NCBI RefSeq assembly: GCF_037038585.1
Contig: NC_092541.1
Span: 1,857,445 to 1,921,444, forward strand
DNA from: Patagioenas fasciata
Lineage: Eukaryota; Chordata; Aves; Columbiformes; Columbidae
Direction: 5' to 3'
Length of the DNA stretch: 64,000 nt
Below are positions 48,161-58,911 of the stretch, piece by piece. Below the pieces are notes generated by a model. It was given only the letters and a program-made list of their open reading frames with translations, ran no database searches and was not told the origin of the DNA. The position numbers were made by a program, and so were the translations under genes. The stretch's first letter is position 1. Each line of letters begins with the position of its first letter.

Positions 48161-51100
48161 CCTGACCCAGCTCCTGGCGGCTCCGGCTCCTCAGCGCTGG
48201 GGACCAGCGCGGTCACTCATTCCTGCGGGGAGGGAGGAGGTGTCAGGGATAGAGGGGAAAGCGGGCAAGGAGAAATGCGGCCTCAGGCTGGCACGGCAGC
48301 ACCCTGGGGCTGTTCTCTCCCAGTTGGCTCCAAAGAGCTGCTGGATTCTCCCAACAGCCCGGAGCAGCGGGTTCCAGGACAATATCCCCAGCACAAATCA
48401 CCAGGGACCCCCCACCCAGCGCAGCACCCACAGCTGAAACTCAGGATGTTCTTCACGCAGCCGTCTCGCTGCGGAGAGCAAACCCGACCGAGCTAACCCT
48501 GCGCCATCAGCCCCGCTCCCGCATGTGGAAGTGCGACAGGAGCCTGTCAGTGACACAGCCAGCGTTGGCACGTGTCCCCAGCAGGTCCCTGCAGCCACCG
48601 ACGCCGCAAAACCTGCCAGACGGATCCCCAAGCGGAACGAGGACGATGCGGTGCTCTCCTGCGGCTCGCACCAAGGAGAGACGTCCCTGTCCCCAAACAG
48701 CCCCAACCACTCGGATCCCACTTCACTGACCTCCCAAGGAGGCTGCCTGCACCCCACTCCGCTCCCCAGCTCCAAAGTACCCCCGAAGATGTCCAAGCGG
48801 GTGGCAGAACAAGCTTTCCCAACCCTGCTCTGGTTACAGCTCAATCCATCTCATCACAAACCCCAAACGAATCCATCCTGCACCCACAGCTCACCCAGAA
48901 CGGCTCCCGGTCCACAGAGCGCTTTGCCAGTGGGGCTCCGTGGAGCCCGGTAGCTCCAGTAGGCACTGGAGACTGGGAACGGAGGAAACGGGGACAGGAA
49001 GAGGAGGCTGAATCACCGGGAGATCAGCAGACGGGGCCCTGGCGAGCTCGTGCCTCTGACAGCAGGTCGGGCCATCCCGGCAGCACCGGCTCAGGGAATA
49101 GGAATGCGGTGACTGGCGGCCTCGCTCGCCACCCCGGCAGTTTCGGGTGCTCGGGGCAGCCCGAGAGGCAGGGGATGAACACCCTGCAGACGGCTTTCCC
49201 CAGGAAAACCTGTTCCTTACCCATTAGAGAGCCCACAATAGCAACAAGAGGTAAAAACAGGGCAGTTTCACACCTGAAGCTTCCGACTTCTTATCCCCAA
49301 CAGAAGGTGATGGATCCACCCACCACCACAGTGAAAGCTTCATTATGACCCAGGTGCCCACAACCTTTGAAATGGTTTTATCAGGTATTAAAATCCAGGT
49401 CCCTTTTGAGACTTTGTGCTACATAAACTCATGGGAGGCCAAGGTGAGAGCGGGTCCGTCCTCACGTCTCAGACGTCCCCACTCGTGTCACAGCAGCGGT
49501 CTGGGAACGGGAAGAAGGGACCGGCAGCATCGCCGCGGTGCCGGCGGCTCCTCTGCCCTTCAGCAAACCGTCGGCTCTCTGCGGTTCGGGAAGAGAAATA
49601 AATAAACCGCCTTTTAATTAAAAGCAGCTCTTCTACCGAGCGAGAACTCCTCAGCTACGCACACCCTCCTCGCAAAGACGTTCCTCCCTTTATTTTCCGG
49701 CGTTTTCCAAGTCACTCGAGCTCTCGGTCTGTACCTGTCCCATCAAAGCAAGATCAGAGGCGGCTCAGAACGTGCTTGTTGGGGCTGCCGGGACGTGTTG
49801 CAACAGGAATGGTTTTTCGCCGTGATCCTTCCCACCCCGCGGCGGGATCGCAGGGCCGGGACGGCGCAAACCGGTGCCAGGGCAGAGTGTGACATCAGGG
49901 GGATGGCGTGACAATGTGACGTGACAACAGGAGGGGACAGGCAGGAGAGCCGCGAGCTCATTTGAACACCGGCAGCGGGAGGTAATTAGCAGAGATAGAG
50001 CTGAGAAATGTGCCAGGTAACGAGACTCCGGCCGCGCTCTCGTGTGTCACAGCCCTGAGCCAGCGCGGGAGTGGTGCCAGCGCTGTCACCTCCGGCCCAC
50101 AGGGACAGAAACACCCGCGTCAACCCCCTGCCGCGCTCCTGCTCCTACTCACAGGGTGACACTTCCCACCTCGATGGCACTTGGGGCGACACGAGCCCCT
50201 TCAGATGCTCCCGTGACGGGGACACACGGCCTCGCCGGACGCAGACAGACAGACGGGAGTTTGTCAGCTGCCAGAACAAACGTCGGTGCCACATCTGCGA
50301 GGGAAACGCATCGCATGGGTTCCCCCCATTTGTGCCGCTGCCCCACACGTCAAGCAGAGCAGTTGGGGACAATCCCAGTGATGCCTCCCTGCACAGCCAG
50401 GGAGGAGAGGGGTATTTTACAAAGAAACCCGTGAGTTGTTATCTCCCCGTGTCTAACGCGGCCTCAGAACCAGCGCTGCACCAAAACCCGCGTTCGGACA
50501 AACGCTCTGACCTAGAAGAGCGAGAGGAGGGGAGAGAAGAGCTGAAACTCAAGCGGCTCGAGGAGAAACCGGAGCTGAATTTTCCCGAGAAACGGGTCAT
50601 TTCGTCTCAGCGCACGGCCCCGTTCGCCTTGTGGTTTAACAGCAAAGGTCACATTGAAAAACCGAAATCGAGAGGCGCGGAACTCAACACACGGCGGCTG
50701 CCGGTTATTTCACACCGCGAGAAAAGCCGAAGCCTCCGGGTGGGAATGCTGGAGTGATTTGTGGCTTGAAAATACAGCCTGGATCTTTAATGTTCACAAA
50801 GGCAGACACGGCTGGTAAAGATTAGAGACACAACCTAAATCCTCCAGGAGAAGCAAAAAGAAGGGGGTTCTCCCAGCACTTCTTACCACCCCTTAACGTC
50901 TGGCACATGCCTTGTGGAAACCTTTGAAACAACGTCGCTCCGACAGATGTTTCTCTGCGTTTCTTCTCCTTTGTTCCTCGTTTCAGGGATCCACTCAGTG
51001 AACGGGATATGAGGCTTTGAGGGATTCATACGCCGTGGTTGTAAAAGCGGTTTGAAAGCGGTTTGAAGGCCCCGAATCGGGGCAGCGAGAGGCGCCCGTT

Positions 51101-54100
51101 AATCAAAGCGCAGAGGACTCATCTTCAGCGGAGCCAGGAGGGGCAGTTTGTGCGTTAGTTCGCCTTTTAAAATAAAATAAAATAATAATTTTAAAAACCC
51201 AATAAACTGCGAGAAAAGCAGGAGGAGGACAAGGTGTGAAAAGCACTTTGGAGGAGAGAGGTGAGGTGGAGGTGACCCCGCAGAGCTGGAGCCCAACATG
51301 GGGCAGTGCGGCATTTCCAGCCAACGCTCCCCTTCCAACCCGGCCTCCAAAACACCGTTAAAACCCCAAAACGTTACGCTCAGCACTCCCTTCTCCTCCA
51401 GAACAGGTGAATCAGCCAGACCTGGCATGGACAGGATGACACGCCACGTTTTTCAGGCGTTTTGCGAGTCCCCATTTGGCGCGATGGGAAATGAAATCAA
51501 CGCCTTTTGCAGCCAGCAGCCCCGGATTCGGCGCATCCCTGGGGTTTGCGTTTTAGCAGGACAGGCACGGTGACCTTCAGACGCGTAAGCGCGTTTCCTC
51601 GCTTTTCAGGGGGATTTGGGCGCCGGGGCGGATTTGTATTTCACAGCCCCGCCGCTGCCGAGGCGAGGCCGCATTTGCAAACCCGAGATGAAGCGGCTCC
51701 ATCCTTGGGGAGGCAGCGGCTTTGAACTGCAGATCAAGAGGAATTTCCAAGCCTCTGATGTCGGCTGCAGAATGCGGCTGTACCGGTTTGGGGACGACTT
51801 CCAAGGCCGGACCTTCTCAAACGCCCTCCCCTCCTGCCCCCGCCTCCACGGGCACCTTTGTTTTCCACCTCTTCCCATTCTCACCCCCAGCACTACCCTT
51901 CCAAATTCACCACCCTTCCAAATTCAGAGCCCGCGTCCTCCAGAACCTGACATTTCTGAGGAGCAAGGGCTTCGGCGGCGCTCGAACACGCGCCATAAAT
52001 AATTGATCCTGAAAGACAGCCATCGCAGGATTTAAGGTCATTCAGGCTTTTAAAACAACCGTATCAGCATGCTTTAAGAGAGCGAGCTGCCATCTCGATT
52101 TGGAGCGCCTCGAAGAGCCGGTGCATCCCTGCGTGCAGACAGACAGACAGACACACTCGGGCCCCCGCGGGATTCAGCCGTTCGCTGTGAATTATTAACA
52201 ACCCACGGTCACTGACAATGCGTTTTTGAACAAAACCCCGGACACAAAAGTTTCTCAACGCCTCGGGGATGAATTCCAGAGCCTGCGTCTCCCCATCCCC
52301 AGGACCCCGGAGTCAGGCGGCTCTTTAGCAGCTTCCCAGCGGGCTCAGCTGGGTTCGCTTGGCAGAGGAAACCTTTAATCAGGAGCAAGGAATCGTGTCC
52401 TGACATTAAGCAAAGGGAAGAGCAGGAAAAGCCGGTCCCAGGAGGAACCATGGACTTCCCTGCCTCTCCCTGTCCCGTGTGCCAGGCGGGAAGGGAAAGG
52501 AAGCCGGGGAGGGAGAGGTGGCAGGGGGGGGACAGGCAGGAACTGCTCTGCGCCGCCGCTCTCTCCGAGGGACACCTCCGATTGTTCGGAGGAAGCGGCG
52601 ACAGTCGCAGGGACTTCCCGACGTGACCCGCGTGGCTGGGAACAACGCGCCGCCTGGCCGAGAACAATACGCCGCCGAATGGAAAGCGGCTCCCAAGCGG
52701 TGTCAGCGTTCAGATAAAAACATCTCCTGCACGCTGGAGATGACACAGCTCGAGGTGCACGAAAAACCTCGGTGGTTGCAGCAGCGAAGAGCTCCAGCCA
52801 CCTTCAAGAGCCTTCTAAAGCCCCTCAGCGGTGCCAGGACATGCTCACGCCAAACTCATTTAGAGACAAGCGCTAACGAGCTGTGTCTAAGGCTCCCTGC
52901 ACGGGCGCAGCGTCAGCCTTTGGTCCCTGCCCGGCTGCGGTGTCGCCAGCAAGGAACATGGAACGAAACCGAGAGACGCTCGGAACTGACAGCGTGCGAA
53001 GTTATCGCTCAACCAGCACCAGACGCTCCGCGGCGCTGAGCTTACGGATGGGAGCGGGAACCGCGGTCTCCGGCTCCAGCCTGCCACCCTGAGTTGACGC
53101 CGTCAGCTGCCGCAGCGTTCGCAGGGCTGAGTCGCGAGGCAGGGACAGCGAAACGCGCAGGGAAACTCTGCTGGGAAATAAAAGCACATTAATTTCTCCC
53201 AGACTCACCCCAGTACCCGAGTGGTCGCGAACAAGACGCGACGCCAAGGTCTGACATTTCTTCCTCCTCTGCCCTCCAGTGTGGGCTCAATGGGCAGCGT
53301 TTCCGCAAGAGGTCACAGCACCATGAGACCCAACGGGCTGCGTGGGCAATTTAGGAGAAAAGCCAACGGTCTGCCCAGTCCCCAGCCCGAGAGGTTTGGT
53401 TACAACCATCACAAACAAATCCTGGTGACACCCATGAGTTAAACACACACACGCTGCTGCTCTCCAGAGCCTGGCTGGGGAATAAATGTGCCTTTAAAAC
53501 ACGGCAGGACTGGCTCCGGTTTAAACCCCTGCACCTGGGTTTAAACAGAGTGCTTAAACATGCTTATGACCAACCCAAACCCTCCCTGGTCCAGCCCTGT
53601 GGCCCTTGGCCCCTTTGCTCGCCAGGGTTGGGCCAGGAGCCCGCAGAGGGGACAGTCCCCCCCATCAGGGTCTCTCCCACCTCCTCACTCCCCTCCTCCT
53701 CCTCTGCTTGTGGGGACAGAAACCTCCAGCTCCAGGACCTTCTGTCACCTCTCTCCTGCAGGCCAGAGGTGCTGGGGCTCTGCCCGGCCGCCACCTTCCC
53801 GCCTCAACGCTTTTGCAAGAGCTGCTCCGAGGAGCGGCCCCAAAGGCGACGAGCGGAGCCCAAGTCTCCCGCTGTTTCCACAAAACGCGGCCAAGTATTC
53901 TCAGGGTTTTCCGAGGCAAAGGCCAAGCAGGGATGCGCCCATTTGCCATCCAGAATACACAGGGGAAGCGAGGGAGGCAGAGCGCGAGTCGCCGGGAGGC
54001 AGCACGGTCCTTGCCGAGGAATAAAGTCACCCCAAAGCCACAACGGCCTCGCGGAAAGGAAGCAGCCACTCAGAAAACCCTAAAATATTCAATTGGCTAA

Positions 54101-54715
54101 AGACACGCGTCTTTCCTCTAACCAGGTTGGCACTCAAGAGTCATTAGGGGAAAATTTACAACCTACTGTAGAATACTCAGCACTTAAGTGTTATTTTGGG
54201 ACACACGCTTACGTTTGACGTTTGTGCGAGAGCTTAAAGCTACAGAAATCTCACAAATCCACGCTGCAGGATGGGTAATGGTGATGGAGCCCTTGCTGGG
54301 GGTGAGATCCCTTCACTGGGGCAGCCGTGGGGAGCGCGAAGGAAGCGCCTGTGTGGATGCCAAGGGGAAGCGGAGCCAAGCGCTGTCAGGGCGAGCTCTC
54401 CGCACCGTCGGATCCGCGCTCGGCTGCTCCTCGGGTCGGCGGGTGCCAAGAACACGCTGCAAATTCACAGCGGGCGCTGAGGGAGAGGAGGGCTGGCGGT
54501 GACACTGGTCTAGTGACGGGGTGGGACAGACGGGTGTGCTCAGCGATGGGCTCGGCTGGTCCTTGGGGATGCAGCCCCGTCACTCCCAGCTCCAGGGCAA
54601 AGTCACCAGTGCCCACAGGCCACCAAGCCAGGCTCCAGCACAGGCGAGGGGACATTAGGGTGCTCAGTTGCTTTGGAGAAAGCAGAGACAGGCCCTGGGC
54701 ATGAGCCAGCACTGC

Positions 54716-55160
54716 AGAATGCATCGCTGCAGGAGCACAATGTTGCAGGAGCAAGCACGTTGCTGCAGGAGTGAGCGCATTGCTGCATGAGCAAGCATGC
54801 TGCTGCAGGGGGGCATTGCTGCAGGAGCAAGAGCATCACTGCAGCAGCCCAGCGCTGCAGGAGCAAGTGCATCGCTGCAAAAGCGCGTCGCTGCAAGAGA
54901 GTACATTGCTGCAAGAGAGCGCACTGCTGCAAGGGCACATCGCTGCAGGAGAAAGCGCATCGCTGCAAGAGAACACATTGCTGCAAGAGAACACACTGAT
55001 GCAGGAGAGAGCGCATCGCTGCAAGAGATCACATTGCTGCAAGAGAACACACTGATGCAGGAGAGAGCGCATCGCTGCAAGAGATCACATTGCTGCAGGA
55101 GAGAGCGCATCGCTGCAAGACCATGCATGGCTGCAGGAGCAAGCCTGGCACTGCAGCAGT
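54716..55160. repeat. 18-20 bp minisatellite in WIPF2 intron 1
   Basis: More than twenty imperfect units of the type GCTGCAAGAGAACACATT. On the WIPF2 sense strand each unit reads like GTTCTCTTGCAGCAATG. It leaves all frames open over several hundred bases, but no start, splice context or known domain supports coding. Confidence 0.88.
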
Positions 55161-57913
55161 GCCACAACAGCAGGTCAGACCCAACAAGGCCACTCAAGCG
55201 TAGCAGTACCGAGCCCCAGCAATCAGCATCCTGGGGCGCAGGGTCTGGTACAACACCCCTGTCTCCCCAGGGCACAGACAGCTGGGGCCGCACTGCGAGC
55301 GAGCTACACTGAACCGAGCGAGCCACGCCAAACCGAGCGAGCCACGCCAAACCAAGCGGTGTCTGCTCCTCACCTCCCCTGCTCCTGCCAGGACCGAGAT
55401 CGTGGAGCTCCCCACAAGCCCCTGCACCCACCCGGCAGTTGCTCCCATTCCCCAGCGCTGCCGGAGGGACGTCCTGCGCCGCAGACACGGGGCCGGTGCG
55501 GCCGGTCCTGCCGCGCTGCAGGAATTGCCACGGTTCTGTGGGAAACACCAGAGGAAGGACGGGCGGTAGGGACGGGCCGAAGGGAGCACAAAGGCAGCTC
55601 CATGCGACCACGCAGCACATTTTGGCTCCCACAACCACCGCCCCACCGTGAAGTTTGAACCGAAGATGCCGGTTTAGCTCTGGAAAAGACCATTAACAGC
55701 GAGAAGCGAGTCCTGGGAGCTGCGCCCGTGCCAGAGCCACCCTGGCAAAGCCAACAGCCGAAACCCAAGCTGCTCGGCCCTCGTCAGGAGAGCACTTACC
55801 CCCCCGCTCCCTCCTCCCACCTTCGCTCCTCAACAGAAAGCTACTTCTTTGGCAGAGCAGATCTGCCTCCCGTCCAAGCTGCCAGATGTAAGTAAGTAGG
55901 TCAGACACGGACCAGAGTGCTCGAAACGGCGCTTTCAAGTGAAGCAAAGCGGGAAGCGAGCCCTGACCTGGAACATGCCCCGTCACCTCGGCGCTGGCAG
56001 AGCGCGGGGGGACCGGCATGTGTCACCTCGGGGGTAATGCGGCCAAGCAAGGGCGGAAAACCCAACCGTGGCGGAGCAGCGACTCCGCACGGCGACTTTC
56101 GTCTCAGGGTCTAACGCCAAAGCCAAAAGCCGTGCGGCATCACACGTCTGCGGCACCAGACACAGAACCAAACAGACCCAAATCACTGGCAACGGTGGCA
56201 CCGGGCGCACGCCGCGCTCCAGACGGCACCGCTTTGGCGCAGGGTGGGCGACAGTTCCCGTTTTGTTCGCGGTGGTGGGACAAAGCCAAACCTTCCCTCG
56301 TCCCCGTGGCACAAAGAGGGGTCTGTGCTCGCGGCCACGGGAAAACAGACTCTGCCTTCGCGTTCCAGCAACGCGGCCACGAGCGGGAGAGCGCGGCCGC
56401 CGGCACACGGTGTGCCAAGAGGGGACATCTCCCCAATAGAAACTCCTTGGGGACAAAGACTCGACAAGACGAGAACGGCAGCTGGTCTGTGACAAGCAGA
56501 GGATGCTGTGACAAGCAGAGGATGTGCTTGCCAGGTAGTTTTGCCCCGGAGAGCTTGTTGGAGCCGGGTGGATTCACACCTCATCTGGAAACCGGCTCGT
56601 TCGGCAGCGGAGACAGGAGCCAGGTCAGATTAAGCCCTCGCTGGCAGCCACCAGCGCGGCAGCGACGCTCACACCAGAGACCGGGCCAGACCCGCGCGCA
56701 GCTGAGCCTGCCAAGGGTAAAACGGGGCCGATTCGGGACGGCGGCACCTCTCAGAGGGCTCCCGGTTCGTCGCAATGGTTCTTATGCAAAAGCTCTGCCT
56801 GCACCGGTTCCTGGCGACACCTTCCCAGCCCATGTTGGGAAACGCGGAGCGGGGACGTCACGAGGAGCTCAGCACACACAGGGAGCCGTCAGCTGAGGGT
56901 CAGGAGGCAGCCGGCGACTCCTCCCAACACTCAACAGCAACGGGGACTCAAGTTAAACCCCTGAATAGTCTGTCTCTGAGCAGCGTATGTAGAATAAGAG
57001 GATGCTATACAACCCAGCTCTGCGCTCCATGACAAACACCAAAACAAGTGACACCCCCATGGGCGCAGAGGGGACACGGAGGGGAGCGGGGGAGAGCCAC
57101 GCACACCCAAACAGGCACAAACCGCATCGATTCTGCTGAGTCCCGGCCGGGGGAAAGGCTGCGGCTGCTCACGGTTACAGCCCCGCCGCTCTCCTTCCGT
57201 CCCAAAGGGAAAACAATCAGCTACTTATTGGCGTCTGCTCGCCGCTCCGGAGGGGTCTGGAGTGCAAAGCTGCAGCTGGAATTCGGTCCTCAAGGCTGGA
57301 CGGCGACGTGGGCGGGAGGGGAGCGGGGAGCGCAGCCAGGGCCGTGTTTGCCCGGAGCAGGAGGGGTAGCTCGGCCCCACCGGGCGCTTTATCCGCCGCC
57401 CCACGCTCCAGTTCCCGCAGGTAGATGCTGCTCAGGTCCCAGTTTACCAGGACCCGGCCTAGAGGAGAGACTGGGCTTGGGGAACCCAGGCCTGGCCTGG
57501 GAGAATCATCCCCCCAACCCAGGGCAGCGGGATCGGCCCCAAATCCCCTAGAGCAGCAGAGCCGGCCCCAAACCCCCCAGAGCAGCTGTTCACACAGAGA
57601 CCCCTGGGGAGACGGCGAAGGGAAGAACGGGACAAGGACTTTCCCGTGACACAGGGGGAAGCAGAAGGGGGAGAAAATCCCCCCGGGATCCGCGGAGATC
57701 CCCGCACCACCCTCTGCCAATCCCCAGCACGGGGGGTCCCGGCCGCACCGCGGCCTCCCCAGGAACCCCCCCCCGCCCAGCCCAGCACACCCGGCCCCGG
57801 GCGCCCCACAGCCGGTCCCAGGCTCCACACAGGCCCCTGTACCTCACCCCGAGGCCCCGCAGGCCGCGGCCCCGGCCCCACCGGCCGCCCCGGCCCGGTG
57901 CCCCCGCGCTCAC

Positions 57914-58010
57914 CCGCCGCCTCCTCCCGCCGCACCCGGAAACGCGGCCCCGCGGCGCCGTCCGGCCGACAGCCGCCGCCAAACAAAATGGCGGCCCTCG
58001 CCCCTTCCTG
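57914..58010 (-). other. WIPF2: Predicted WIPF2 non-coding exon 1
   Basis: CpG-island sequence on the - strand with a YY1-type GCCGCCATTTTG near its 5' part, ending GCGGCGG|GTGAGC (donor 57913-57912). It would splice to the acceptor CCCCGCAG before 48222. The start position is approximate. Confidence 0.55.
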
Positions 58011-58060
58011 CGTCTGCGCCGGCCGGACCGGATGTGGGCGGGGCACGGCGGGGCCGCGCC

Positions 58061-58377
58061 GCCATGCTGGGGAGGTCGAGCGGGCAGTGTGGGAAGGGCG
58101 GTACGAGGAGCGGCGCAGCCCTGCGGGGGCGCCATCTTGGGAAGGTCGGCAGCGCCCGGTTCCGCGGGCGAACGGAGGAGCGAGGGCGGCTCCGTGCCGC
58201 CCGGGGGTGATTCCCCGCAAGGGGTCGAGCCGCCGCGCAGACCGGAGGTGCCGCGGCCCCGCGCGGTTACCGCCGCGAGTTCCGCCATGCTGGGAAGGTC
58301 GGACGGAACACTGGCGGTCGCCATGTTGGGAAGGTCACCCCGCACGGCTCCACGCTGCCGCCACCTTGGGAAGGTCA
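58061..58377 (-). promoter_or_regulatory. Five-copy YY1-like motif cluster between RAPGEFL1 and WIPF2
   Basis: Copies of an 18-bp motif, GCCATSTTGGGAAGGTCR on the + strand (GACCTTCCCAASATGGC on the WIPF2 sense strand), occur at 58061-58078, 58131-58148, 58284-58301, 58320-58337 and 58360-58377. The AASATGGCGG half is a YY1-type site. The GACCTTCCCA half is shared although flanking sequence is not. The cluster fills most of the spacer upstream of WIPF2. Confidence 0.75.
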
Positions 58378-58498
58378 CGTGTCCGCCCGTCCCCCCGCCC
58401 CGGTCGGTAGCGGAGCACCGGGGGTGTTACCGCCTGTGACCCCCCCCGCACGGCCACGACATCACTCCCCAGCATGACGTCACGAGACGGGACAACCT

Positions 58499-58504
58499 TT
58501 TATT
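58499..58504 (-). terminator. RAPGEFL1: RAPGEFL1 poly(A) signal
   Basis: TTTATT on +, read as AATAAA on the RAPGEFL1 strand. The 3'UTR would be about 430 nt, with long pyrimidine and A/T runs at 58.53-58.58 kb. Confidence 0.7.
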
Positions 58505-58911
58505 GGGGCTCCACGCCCCCCGCCCCCCCGGTCTCTTTTTCTCTTTTTTTTTTTTTGCCTTTTTTCCTCCTTTTTCTTAAAAAATAAATGTACAATTCCG
58601 GACCGCGGTTCGGTACAAAATATACACGTCTGGGGAGGGGGGGGGCAGGGGGGCCACGTACAAAAATAAAGGGGGGTCCAGCAGGGTCCCCCCCAGGGGA
58701 CGGGGGGGGCAGTGCGTGCCAGAGGGAATTGGGGGGGGGTTGATGCGCCCGGGGTCCCCAAACCCGCCCCCCCACACACACCCCGTGTCAAGGGTGGGGG
58801 GGCAGCACCCACCTGCACCCCCCGCCCCGCGCGAGGCCGGGGCCCCCTGGCCAAAGTGCGTCAGTGCTGGGGGGGTCCAGGCCCCCCCCCGGGTGGGGGC
58901 CCCCCCGGGCC

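Larger units (their letters stand above)
42490..58010 (-). other. WIPF2: WIPF2 exon map and intron contents
   Basis: Non-coding exon 1 about 58010-57914; exon 2 48222-48098 (ATG 48160); then 47622-47490, 47330-47211, 46782-46123, 45259-45050, 44946-44845 and the last coding part 43774-43734. Exon 2 has an upstream 9-codon ORF beginning ATGAGTGACCGC just before the main ATG. Intron 1 (48223-57913) is 9.7 kb; I see only a minisatellite (54716-55160), short AGAC runs and an AT-rich patch near 51.17 kb. Two later introns carry CR1 fragments. Confidence 0.83.

Noticed and set aside
54664-55638. Cys/Leu/Ser-rich open frame in WIPF2 intron 1
   Set aside because: It is produced by the 18-20 bp minisatellite. 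All frames are open and nothing resembles a known domain.
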